A DNA stretch of 17,531 bases from an uncultured Lachnospiraceae bacterium (GCA_945643825.1 CALZEZ010000003.1:1-17531); one strand, 5' to 3'. Shown: positions 7,110 to 14,653, counted from the stretch's first letter. Numbers and translations: made by a program. The notes: generated from the letters alone by a model not told the origin.

Positions 7110-8338
7110 GAAGAGTGGTAGTGACCGGTATGGGTGCTGTGACACCGATCGGAACCGGCGTAGATGCGTTTTGGAATGGGATCGTGAACGAGCAGATCGG
7201 CTTTGCACCGATTACGACCTTCGATGCATCCGAATATAAATGCAAGCTTGCAGCTGAGGTCAAGGATTTTGACCCCACCCTCTATATGGACAAGAAGGCT
7301 GCCAGAAGAATGGAACAGTTCTCCCAGTTTGCAGTTGCAGCTACCAAGGAAGCAATGGAGGATGCCGGGCTCGACATGGAGAAGGAAGATCCGTACCGCG
7401 TCGGCTGTGCTGTAGGAAGCGGAATCGGAAGCCTTCAGGCAATGGAGAGGGAACACATCCGATTATTGGAGAAGGGACCGGGACGAGTAGGTCCTCTTTT
7501 AGTGCCCATGATGATCTCCAACATGGCAGCAGGCAATGTCAGCATCATGTTTGGATTAAAAGGCAAAAACATAAACGTCGTAACCGCCTGTGCAACCGGA
7601 ACCAACTCGATCGGAGAGGCATTCCGCTCGATCCAGTACGGCGATGCCGATGTGATGATAGCCGGCGGAACCGAAAGCAGCATCACACCGATCGGAATCG
7701 CAGGCTTTGCAGCATTAACTGCGTTAACAGACAGCGACGACCCCAAGCGCTGCTCGATTCCCTTTGATGAGGAGAGAAGCGGCTTTGTAATGGGAGAAGG
7801 AGCAGGGGTTGTTGTTCTGGAAGAACTGGAGCATGCGAAGAAACGCGGCGCACACATTTATGCGGAGGTTCTGGGCTACGGATGTTCTTCCGATGCCTAT
7901 CATATCACCTCCCCTGCGGAGGATGGTGCCGGAGCGGCGAGAGCCATGCTAAATGCCGTGGAGGATGCGGGGGCAGCTCCGGATGAGATCACCTACATCA
8001 ATGCACACGGAACAAGCACTCACCACAACGATTTATTTGAAACCAGAGCGATTAAACTAGCATTTGGCGAGCATGCGTATGACATGAAGATCAACTCCAC
8101 CAAGTCCATGATCGGACACCTCCTTGGTGCCGCTGGTGCAGTGGAATTCATCACCTGTGTCAAGCAGCTGAATGAGGGCTTTATTCATAAAACCGTAGGA
8201 CTGGAGAAATCCGAGGAGGAGCTGGACTTAAATTACTGCAAAGAGGCTTACCGCGAGGATTTCACCTACGCTCTCTCCAATTCCCTGGGCTTTGGCGGAC
8301 ACAATGCAAGTATTCTTGTAAAAAAATATAGCGAGTAG
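7106..8338 (+). CDS. fabF: 3-oxoacyl-ACP synthase II (KAS II)
   Basis: A 410-aa condensing enzyme that elongates acyl-ACP with malonyl-ACP. The Cys-His-His triad is Cys162 in TACATGTNS, His301 in NAHGTST and His338 in KSMIGHLLGAAGA. The C-terminal FGGHNASILVKK is also typical. ATG 7106 overlaps the fabG stop in an ATGA arrangement and has GGAGGT about 8 bp upstream. A TTG at 7082 in the same frame would add eight residues and is less likely. In most Gram-positive fab operons accB follows next; here fabZ follows after 11 bp. Confidence 0.97.
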   Translation: MRRVVVTGMGAVTPIGTGVDAFWNGIVNEQIGFAPITTFDASEYKCKLAAEVKDFDPTLYMDKKAARRMEQFSQFAVAATKEAMEDAGLDMEKEDPYRVGCAVGSGIGSLQAMEREHIRLLEKGPGRVGPLLVPMMISNMAAGNVSIMFGLKGKNINVVTACATGTNSIGEAFRSIQYGDADVMIAGGTESSITPIGIAGFAALTALTDSDDPKRCSIPFDEERSGFVMGEGAGVVVLEELEHAKKRGAHIYAEVLGYGCSSDAYHITSPAEDGAGAARAMLNAVEDAGAAPDEITYINAHGTSTHHNDLFETRAIKLAFGEHAYDMKINSTKSMIGHLLGAAGAVEFITCVKQLNEGFIHKTVGLEKSEEELDLNYCKEAYREDFTYALSNSLGFGGHNASILVKKYSE

Positions 8339-8349
8339 AGGAGATTGCC

Positions 8350-8781
8350 ATGTCAGTTTATACAACAAAGGAAATCATGGAAATCATTCCACACAGAACC
8401 CCGTTTCTCTTAATCGACACGATTGAAGAGCTGGATCCCGGTGTCAGAGCACTTGGCAAAAAATGCGTAAGCTTTAATGAGCCCTACTTTGCAGGACATT
8501 TTCCGGGCAATCCGGTCATGCCGGGCGTGCTGATCATCGAGGCGATGGCGCAGGTCGGTGCCGTTGCACTTCTCGGACTGGAGCAGTGGAAGGGCAAAAC
8601 AGCCTATTTTGTCGGAATCGATAAGGCAAAATTTAAGCAAAAGGTACTACCCGGTGATGTTCTGATGCTCGAGACGAAGATTATCAAATGCAAAGGCCCC
8701 ATCGGAATGGGCGAGGCAGAAGCCTATGTGGATGGCAAATTAGTGGCAAAGGCGGAGCTGACCTTTGCAATCGGACAATAA
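8350..8781 (+). CDS. fabZ: 3-hydroxyacyl-ACP dehydratase
   Basis: A 143-aa single hot-dog dehydratase. IPHRTPFLLID at 13-23 is typical, and GHFPGNPVMPGVLIIEAMAQ carries the catalytic His50 and Glu64. It converts 3-hydroxyacyl-ACP to trans-2-enoyl-ACP for FabK. AGGAG sits about 7 bp before ATG 8350. It is FabZ rather than FabA by motif and length, so by itself it would not be expected to open an unsaturated branch. Confidence 0.96.
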   Translation: MSVYTTKEIMEIIPHRTPFLLIDTIEELDPGVRALGKKCVSFNEPYFAGHFPGNPVMPGVLIIEAMAQVGAVALLGLEQWKGKTAYFVGIDKAKFKQKVLPGDVLMLETKIIKCKGPIGMGEAEAYVDGKLVAKAELTFAIGQ

Positions 8782-8794
8782 AGGAGATGTTATT

Positions 8795-10549
8795 TTGGAA
8801 AAGCGATGGCAGAGTATTACAAGGCGTTTTCCCTCCAATCTGCATAACAAGACGGAGGAACATCTTTTAGAGAAAGAAGAAAATCCTTCCACAGAGGCAG
8901 CTCCGGTGGAAAATCCCACAGTGAAATGCCCCAAGTGTGGAAAACTTGTCAATAAGAAACGCGTAGTCAAACGCAAATATATCTGTTACGAGTGCGAGGG
9001 ATATTTTCGCGTTAAGACCAATAACCGCATCCGCATGGTAGCCGATCCGGGCAGCTTTGAGGAATGGTTTACGGACATGCCGGTGAGCAACCCTTTGGAT
9101 TATAAAGGGTATGAAGAGAAGCTTGCGGCGGCAAGAGAGAAAACCGGATTAAATGAGGCATTTACCGTTGGAAAATGCACCGTATTTGGGGAGCCGATTG
9201 TACTTGGTGTCTGTGACTCCAGGTTCATGATGGCGAGCATGGGACATGCGCTTGGAGAAAAGGTGACGGCAGCAATCGAACGCGCGACAGAAGAGAAGCT
9301 TCCGGTATTTTTGTTTTGCTGCTCTGGCGGCGCTCGCATGCAGGAGGGAATCATATCCCTGATGCAGATGGCAAAGACCTCTGCTGCGATCAAGCGTCAT
9401 GGCGAGGCAGGACTTTTGTACAGCACGATTCTGACAGACCCCACGACTGGCGGCGTCACAGCAAGCTTCGCCATGTTAGGCGATGTCATCATGGCAGAGC
9501 CCGGTGCTCTCATTGGCTTTGCAGGTCCCAGAGTCATCAAGCAGACGATCGGACAGGACCTCCCGGAGGGCTTCCAGACCGCTGAGTTTCTGTTAGAGCA
9601 CGGCTTTGTAGACGGGATCGTAGAACGAAAGAATTTAAAGAAAACCATTTATTTTCTGATCAAGACGCACCAGTCCACCGGTGACGGCAGCTGGGCTGAT
9701 TTTAAGGAGGATCAGAATCCTTTCATGCTGGATGAGGTTCTAAAGGAACAGGCGATGAAGGCACCTCTTCGCTCCGCATGGGAAAAGGTAAAGGCAGTCA
9801 GACAGGTGGAACGCCCGTCTGCACTCGATTATATGAATCATATTTTTGACAGCTTTGTTGAGGCACACGGGGACAGACTGTTTGCAGATGACCCGGCGAT
9901 CATCGGCGGTATCGGCATGCTGGACGGACAGCCTGTGACCGTGATTGCAGACATCAAGGGCAAGACGATGAAGGAATGTCAGATGAGAAACTTCGGCATG
10001 CCCAAGCCCGAGGGCTATCGTAAGGCGCTTCGCCTGATGAAGCAGGCGGAGAAGTTTGGACGTCCTATTGTCAGCTTCGTCAATACCTCCGGAGCCTTCT
10101 GCGGAATCGAGGCAGAGGAGCGCGGACAGGGCGAAGCGATTGCCAGAAACCTGCTTGAAATGTCGGATTTGAAGGTTCCGGTGCTGTGCATTCTGATTGG
10201 AGAAGGCGGAAGCGGCGGTGCACTCGCAACTGCTGTGGGCAACGAAGTCTGGATGTTAGAGAATGCAACCTACTCCATTCTCTCTCCCGAGGGCTTTGCT
10301 TCGATTCTCTGGAAGGATTCGGCAAGAGCAAAAGAGGCAAGTGAAGTGATGAACATCACAGCGGCAGACCTAAAGCGACTGGGCGTGATCGAGGAGATCA
10401 TCCCGGAGTTTGGCGGTGCCGGTGAGAAGACCGAGGAAGCAATCGGAAGATATATGAAGGAGCGCATCCGCATCTTTTTAATGAAGCAGAATGGAAAGAG
10501 CGGGGAACAGCTCGCAAAGGAGCGCTATGAGAGATTCCGCGCCTTCTAG
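8795..10549 (+). CDS. accDA: Fused acetyl-CoA carboxylase carboxyltransferase beta-alpha (AccD-AccA)
   Basis: A 584-aa protein joining both carboxyltransferase subunits, which transfer carboxybiotin's carboxyl to acetyl-CoA to give malonyl-CoA. The AccD half (about 1-300) has a four-Cys zinc ribbon, Cys45/48 and Cys64/67 with the usual C-x2-C-x15-C-x2-C spacing, then CSGGARMQEG and a DPTTGGV block. The AccA half (about 320-584) has VNTSGAFCGIEAEERGQGEAIA split across 429-450 and IGEGGSGGALA near 468-478. The start is taken as TTG 8795 because AAGGAG (8781-8786) lies at ideal distance; the in-frame TTG at 8765 sits inside fabZ with no such site. accB and accC, usually interleaved here, are absent, so the biotin carrier and carboxylase must be encoded elsewhere. 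Confidence 0.95.
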   Translation: MEKRWQSITRRFPSNLHNKTEEHLLEKEENPSTEAAPVENPTVKCPKCGKLVNKKRVVKRKYICYECEGYFRVKTNNRIRMVADPGSFEEWFTDMPVSNPLDYKGYEEKLAAAREKTGLNEAFTVGKCTVFGEPIVLGVCDSRFMMASMGHALGEKVTAAIERATEEKLPVFLFCCSGGARMQEGIISLMQMAKTSAAIKRHGEAGLLYSTILTDPTTGGVTASFAMLGDVIMAEPGALIGFAGPRVIKQTIGQDLPEGFQTAEFLLEHGFVDGIVERKNLKKTIYFLIKTHQSTGDGSWADFKEDQNPFMLDEVLKEQAMKAPLRSAWEKVKAVRQVERPSALDYMNHIFDSFVEAHGDRLFADDPAIIGGIGMLDGQPVTVIADIKGKTMKECQMRNFGMPKPEGYRKALRLMKQAEKFGRPIVSFVNTSGAFCGIEAEERGQGEAIARNLLEMSDLKVPVLCILIGEGGSGGALATAVGNEVWMLENATYSILSPEGFASILWKDSARAKEASEVMNITAADLKRLGVIEEIIPEFGGAGEKTEEAIGRYMKERIRIFLMKQNGKSGEQLAKERYERFRAF

Positions 10550-10552
10550 TAA

Positions 10553-10582
10553 GACTTTTCGCCGCATCTTCGCGGCAAAGTC
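10553..10582 (+). promoter_or_regulatory. Intergenic mRNA hairpin between accDA and the flavoprotein gene
   Basis: GACTTT (10553-10558) and GCCGC (10561-10565) pair with GCGGC (10572-10576) and AAAGTC (10577-10582). This makes an 11-bp stem with a 2-nt bulge and a 6-nt loop. No T-run follows, so it is not a typical terminator. It may stabilise or process the mRNA, or set the ratio of the last three fab genes to the rest. Confidence 0.6.
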
Positions 10583-10602
10583 GCTTTGAAATGAGGATTA
10601 CA

Positions 10603-11625
10603 ATGAGAATCGGTGATTTAGAGTGTGAAATCCCTGTCATACAGGGAGGCATGGGAGTCGGAGTCAGCCTTTCGGGGTTAGCCGGGGCCGTGACAGCAGC
10701 TGGTGGTGTCGGAATCATCTCCACCGCCCAGATCGGGTATCGTGACCCTGATTATCGGAAAAATCCCACCGCCTGTAACCTTGCGGCAATCGGGGAAGAA
10801 ATAAAAAAAGCAAGACAGATCGCTCCGACTGGAGTGATCGGTGTCAATATCATGGTCGTTACGAAGGACTATGAGCGCTATGTAAAGGCAGCCGTGGAGG
10901 CGGGCGCGGACTTGATCATATCCGGTGCCGGGCTTCCCATGGAGCTGCCGGGGCTGACACAGGGCAGCAGCTGTAAGCTTGTTCCGATTGTGTCAAGTGC
11001 GCGTGCGCTAAAGGTTATTCTGCGCTATTGGCAGGGACACTATAACAGAAAGCCGGATGCCGTTGTCGTGGAAGGACCGATGGCGGGTGGACACCTGGGC
11101 TTTAGCATGGAAGAGCTGGAGCGTTTCATTCCCGAGATCTATGATCAGTGCATTCAGGAAATCATTGCCCTGGCGTCAAAGCAGGAGATTCCTGTCATCG
11201 TGGCAGGCGGCGTTTACACCGGGGAGGATCTGGATCACTATCTTGCCATGGGAGCAGCCGGGGTGCAGGTGGCGACACGCTTCGTGACAACCGAGGAGTG
11301 CGATGCACATCCAAATTACAAAAAAGCCTACCTGGATGCTTGTAAGGAAGATATTGTTATAGTAAAGAGCCCGGTGGGAATGCCGGGCAGAGCAATCCGC
11401 AATGCCTTTTTAGACAGAGTCGGGAGCGGAGAACGCGTGGTCAGCACCTGCAAGGGCTGCATCACCACCTGCAATCCTGCCACGACACCGTACTGTATCA
11501 CAGATGCCCTGATAAGTGCCGTGGAGGGCAGATGTGACGAAGGCCTTTTATTCTGCGGCAGCAATGCCTACCGCGCGACGAAGATTGAAAGAGTAGCAGA
11601 TATAATGGAGGAATTTAGACGATGA
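10603..11625 (+). CDS. FabK/nitronate-monooxygenase-family flavoprotein with C-terminal Cys motif; UfaA/FabX-like candidate
   Basis: A 340-aa FMN TIM-barrel: IPVIQGGMGVGVSLSGLAGA at 10-29, EGPMAGGHLG with His164, IPVIVAGGVYTGED, then GVQVATRF. The C-terminus differs from true FabK: TCKGCITTCNPATTPYCI places Cys283, 286, 290 and 298 in a Cx2Cx3Cx7C pattern suited to an iron-sulfur cluster, followed by GLLFCGSNAYR. Neisseria UfaA and Helicobacter FabX (a [4Fe-4S] flavoprotein that makes cis-3-enoyl-ACP) belong to this broad family and are needed for unsaturated fatty acids. That role is inferred here from the family, the Cys motif and operon position. A generic nitronate monooxygenase is the alternative. 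ATG 10603 is preferred over 10591 because GAGG sits 6 bp before it. The stop overlaps the fabH start (ATGA). Confidence 0.85.
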   Translation: MRIGDLECEIPVIQGGMGVGVSLSGLAGAVTAAGGVGIISTAQIGYRDPDYRKNPTACNLAAIGEEIKKARQIAPTGVIGVNIMVVTKDYERYVKAAVEAGADLIISGAGLPMELPGLTQGSSCKLVPIVSSARALKVILRYWQGHYNRKPDAVVVEGPMAGGHLGFSMEELERFIPEIYDQCIQEIIALASKQEIPVIVAGGVYTGEDLDHYLAMGAAGVQVATRFVTTEECDAHPNYKKAYLDACKEDIVIVKSPVGMPGRAIRNAFLDRVGSGERVVSTCKGCITTCNPATTPYCITDALISAVEGRCDEGLLFCGSNAYRATKIERVADIMEEFRR

Positions 11626-12560
11626 CGATTCAGATAGCAGGAACAGGAAGTGCTCTTCCGGAAAGAGTGCTTACGAATGCGAATCTTGAAAATATGGTGG
11701 AAACATCCGACGAATGGATCAGAGAGCGAACCGGAATTGAGCAGAGGCACATTTCGGATCAGGATACCGTTGCTTCTCTGGCAGCAAAGGCTGCAAAAGA
11801 GGCACTCGCGGCAGCCGGAAAGACCCCCGCAGATGTTGATCTGATTCTGCTTGCAACCTGCTCTCCCGAGAAGCTTCTTCCGTGCTGCGCCTGCCAGGTG
11901 CAGAGCATCCTCGGAGCGAACCGGGCGGTCGCCTTTGACTTAAATGCGGCATGCTCCGGCTTTCTCTTTGCTTTAGAGACAGCCTATGCCTACCTCACAA
12001 CAGGACTGTACCGCAATGCACTCGTCATCGGAAGCGAGGTTTTATCCAAAATAATAGACTGGAATGACCGCTCCACCTGTATTTTGTTTGGTGATGGGGC
12101 GGGTGCCGTCTATGTAGAGGGTGCGACCGAACCGGGACATGGACTTTGCAGCATGGTGCAGGGAAGTGACGGAACCAAAGGAGATGTTCTCTCCTGTGCC
12201 GTGCGAAGCGGAGAATATGTCACAATGGACGGCAGAGAGGTCTACCGCTTTGCCACCAAACAGGTGCCGCTCTGCATAGAAGAGGCGATAGAGAAAGCCG
12301 GTTGGGAAGTTACGGATGTGGATTTCTTCGTACTTCATCAGGCAAACCTGCGAATCATCGAGTCCATCTCCAAACGGTTAAAGATTGGCATGGAGCATTT
12401 CCCGGTCAATGTGACAAAGGTTGGGAATACCTCCTCGGCAGCGATTCCGATTCTGTTGGATGAGCTTGTAAAAAGTGGTAAGATAGAAAAAGGAAACAAG
12501 CTGGTGCTGTCCGGCTTTGGCGCAGGCTTAACCTACGGAGCTTGCACTATGATCTGGTAG
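11622..12560 (+). CDS. fabH: 3-oxoacyl-ACP synthase III (KAS III)
   Basis: A 312-aa initiating condensing enzyme that joins acyl-CoA and malonyl-ACP. The triad is Cys111 in LNAACSGFLFAL, His239 in LHQANLRI and Asn269 in VGNTSSAAIP. SDEWIRERTGIEQR at 29-42 and FGDGAGAV at 156-163 are also family hallmarks. ATG 11622 overlaps the previous stop by 4 bp, and GGAGG lies about 10 bp upstream. In streptococcal-type operons fabH usually precedes acpP; here it sits near the distal end, next to the marR gene. Confidence 0.97.
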   Translation: MTIQIAGTGSALPERVLTNANLENMVETSDEWIRERTGIEQRHISDQDTVASLAAKAAKEALAAAGKTPADVDLILLATCSPEKLLPCCACQVQSILGANRAVAFDLNAACSGFLFALETAYAYLTTGLYRNALVIGSEVLSKIIDWNDRSTCILFGDGAGAVYVEGATEPGHGLCSMVQGSDGTKGDVLSCAVRSGEYVTMDGREVYRFATKQVPLCIEEAIEKAGWEVTDVDFFVLHQANLRIIESISKRLKIGMEHFPVNVTKVGNTSSAAIPILLDELVKSGKIEKGNKLVLSGFGAGLTYGACTMIW

Positions 12561-12581
12561 AAGGAATGATGAGAGGAAAAT

Positions 12582-13034
12582 ATGGGCAAGAATAATAATA
12601 TCATGCTGAATGCCCTTTTGGTAAACCTGTTCAACCGCGTGATGGATACCGAGAGCAAGGCAGTCATCACGGAACAGTTTAAGGACATCACCAACAATGA
12701 CATGCACATCATCGAAGCAATCGGAATCGGAGAGCCCAGAAGCATGTCTGCCATTGCAAAGATGCTTTCTGTTACTGTCGGCACACTGACGGTCAACATG
12801 AATAGTCTTGAGAAAAAAGGGTATCTTGTTAGAGAACGCAGCACAGAGGATAAGAGGGTCGTTCTGGTAACCTTGACAGAAAAAGGACGAAGTGCTTTTT
12901 TTCACCATAGAGATTTTCACAAAGCTATGATAAAATCAGCAGTGAAGGGATTAGATGAGGACGAGATGAAGGCGTTAATAAGCTGCCTTGAGAAGCTGAA
13001 TCGTTTCTTCGAGGGAAGTGAAAATAAGGATTAG
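12582..13034 (+). CDS. MarR-family repressor, FabT-like
   Basis: A 150-aa winged-helix protein. The helix-turn-helix spans about 54-78 (SMSAIAKMLSVTVGTLTVNM), and the wing follows at about 80-101 with RERSTEDKRVVLVTLTEKG. Long N- and C-terminal helices for dimerisation flank it. It starts 21 bp after fabH with GAGAGG upstream. FabT proteins are MarR family members linked to fabH in other Firmicutes and bind TTTGA-N3-TCAAA-type sites with acyl-ACP as co-repressor. Three such palindromes lie at the operon promoter (4146-4220), so autoregulation of the whole operon is the likely role. The symbol fabT is withheld because orthology cannot be tested here. Confidence 0.88.
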   Translation: MGKNNNIMLNALLVNLFNRVMDTESKAVITEQFKDITNNDMHIIEAIGIGEPRSMSAIAKMLSVTVGTLTVNMNSLEKKGYLVRERSTEDKRVVLVTLTEKGRSAFFHHRDFHKAMIKSAVKGLDEDEMKALISCLEKLNRFFEGSENKD

Positions 13035-13052
13035 TTCAAGGAGAGATGCCGT

Positions 13053-14243
13053 ATGGAACGTTATCGCAGAGTATTTGTCGTTGTGTTGGATTCGCTGGGA
13101 ATCGGCGCCATGCCGGACAGTGAGAGCTTTGGTGACCACGGAGTGGATACCTTCGGACATATCGTGGAGGCGGCAGGACCGCTTCATATTCCGAACTTAA
13201 ATCGTCTGGGAATGCTCAAGCTCCACCCGGCAGCAGGAATGGAGTCGGAGCTGGAAACAAAAGGGCACTATATGCGCATGGCAGAGGCAAGCTGCGGTAA
13301 GGATACGATGACAGGCCACTGGGAGATGATGGGACTGCTTGTCGAGAAGCCCTTTCAAACCTTTACCGATACAGGATTTCCGCCGGAGCTGATCGCGGAG
13401 CTTGAGAGACGCTGTGGCAAGAAGGTCATCGGCAATAAAAGTGCAAGCGGAACAGCAATTCTTGACGAGCTCGGTGAGCAGGAAATCCGCGACGGCTCCA
13501 TGATCGTCTATACCTCTGCAGACTCGGTACTACAGATTTGCGGTAACGAAGAGACGTTTGACCTGCAGAACCTCTACCGCTGCTGTGAGATAGCCAGAGA
13601 GATTACGATGAAGGATGAATGGAAGGTCGGACGCGTAATCGCAAGACCTTATGTCGGCAAGAAAAAGGGAGAATTTGTCCGCACCAGCAATCGCCACGAC
13701 TATGCCCTTAAGCCGTTTGGTCCTACAGCACTAAACGCTCTGAAGGATGCAGGTCTTGATGTGATCTCTGTCGGCAAGATCAACGATATCTTTGTCGGAG
13801 AAGGCATCACGCAGAGCAACCGCTCCAAATCCTCTGTTCACGGAATGGAGCAGACGGTTGAGATCGCAAAGACGGATTTCCATGGCTTATGCTTTACGAA
13901 TCTGGTTGATTTTGATGCGCAGTGGGGACATCGCAGAGACCCGAAGGGCTACGCACAGGAGATTGAGAAGTTTGATGTGGGACTCGGCAATCTATTAAGA
14001 GAACTGCACGAGGATGATCTGCTTATTCTCACGGCAGACCACGGCAATGACCCCACCTACACAGGAACTGACCATACCAGAGAATATGTTCCTTTCTTAG
14101 CCTATTCTCCATCCATGAAGCAGTCCGGTCCCTTACCACAGACCGATACCTTTGCCGTGATCGGTGCTACGATAGCGGACAATTTCGGCATACCGATGCC
14201 CGAGGGCACGATCGGAACCTCTGTTTTGGAGAAACTTTCCTAG
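13053..14243 (+). CDS. deoB: Phosphopentomutase
   Basis: A 396-aa alkaline-phosphatase-superfamily enzyme interconverting ribose or deoxyribose 1- and 5-phosphates in nucleoside salvage. The metal ligands are Asp13 (VLDSLGIGAMPD), Asp288 and His293 (VDFDAQWGHRR), Asp329-His330 (TADHGND) and His341 (TDHTREY). The phospho-acceptor Thr85 lies in GKDTMTGHWE. The order and spacing match the Bacillus enzyme as I recall it. AAGGAGA precedes ATG 13053, only 18 bp after the marR stop, so it may be read from the fatty-acid promoter, an unusual pairing. No terminator follows until 14452-14493. Confidence 0.97.
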   Translation: MERYRRVFVVVLDSLGIGAMPDSESFGDHGVDTFGHIVEAAGPLHIPNLNRLGMLKLHPAAGMESELETKGHYMRMAEASCGKDTMTGHWEMMGLLVEKPFQTFTDTGFPPELIAELERRCGKKVIGNKSASGTAILDELGEQEIRDGSMIVYTSADSVLQICGNEETFDLQNLYRCCEIAREITMKDEWKVGRVIARPYVGKKKGEFVRTSNRHDYALKPFGPTALNALKDAGLDVISVGKINDIFVGEGITQSNRSKSSVHGMEQTVEIAKTDFHGLCFTNLVDFDAQWGHRRDPKGYAQEIEKFDVGLGNLLRELHEDDLLILTADHGNDPTYTGTDHTREYVPFLAYSPSMKQSGPLPQTDTFAVIGATIADNFGIPMPEGTIGTSVLEKLS

Positions 14244-14415
14244 AACAGATCGCACAAATCGTTTATAATGAGAGATAGCAGTTTGACGATAGGATGGTTT
14301 GTGGATGAAATTACTTACGAGAAAAAATCGGCTCATTGTTAGTATACTGGAAAGGAAATGTGTGGCGATGAAGTTCATATGCATTTCAGACGAATCGGAA
14401 TAAAAATCATATTTC

Positions 14416-14433
14416 GTCCCAGTAAATCCGCAC
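14416..14433 (+). repeat. Left arm of an 18-bp perfect inverted repeat
   Basis: GTCCCAGTAAATCCGCAC is perfectly complementary to the arm at 14510-14527. The two arms enclose an inner hairpin built from the same TCCCAGTAA core. Confidence 0.95.
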
Positions 14434-14451
14434 TAAATCAATGATAAAAGG

Positions 14452-14493
14452 AAAAAAGTCCCAGTAATTTTCGATTTTACTGGGATTTTTTTT
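14452..14493. terminator. Bidirectional intrinsic terminator inside the inverted repeat
   Basis: TCCCAGTAA (14459-14467) pairs with TTACTGGGA (14477-14485) around a 9-nt loop. Eight T follow on the + strand and A6 precedes, so the stem can extend through A-T pairs. It should terminate transcripts on either strand, closing the fab-deoB transcript. Confidence 0.85.
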
Positions 14494-14509
14494 GTAAATC
14501 CTAGAAAAG

Positions 14510-14534
14510 GTGCGGATTTACTGGGACATTTTTT
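14510..14534 (+). repeat. Right arm of the 18-bp inverted repeat, followed by a T-run
   Basis: GTGCGGATTTACTGGGAC (14510-14527) is the exact reverse complement of 14416-14433. It is followed by ATTTTTT, so outer pairing would also make a terminator-like structure. Confidence 0.9.
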
Positions 14535-14617
14535 GAGAAAAAAGGAAAAGAGTGCGAAATGGTTTACATAACAGCGACGCAAAATATCATTGTCAAAAGA
14601 CGCTTCCCGCAGATTAG

Positions 14618-14633
14618 GGTTGCAAAAATCTAT
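14618..14633 (+). repeat. 16-bp direct repeat, copy 1
   Basis: GGTTGCAAAAATCTAT is repeated exactly at 14702-14717, 84 bp downstream. This copy lies 20 bp upstream of the -35 of the ATPase promoter and abuts a small palindrome, TCGCA-AAA-TGCGA (14633-14645). Confidence 0.9.
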
Positions 14634-14653
14634 CGCAAAATGCGAGAAGCAGG

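Noticed and set aside
8765..8794. Longer accDA start inside fabZ
   Set aside because: TTG 8765 has no ribosome site, while TTG 8795 has AAGGAG at ideal spacing.
10603..11625. Calling the second FabK-like gene a duplicate fabK
   Set aside because: Its C-terminal Cys motif and GSNAYR ending differ from FabK, so a distinct role is more likely.
14358..14444. 28-codon frame MCGDEVHMHF... before the inverted repeat
   Set aside because: The purine-rich stretch is only about 2 bp from the ATG, and the frame ends within repeat-flanking DNA; better explained as a possible gene scar.
14416..14527. CRISPR array or transposon ends
   Set aside because: Only inverted arms with an inner hairpin are present; no regularly spaced direct repeats, spacers or transposase gene.
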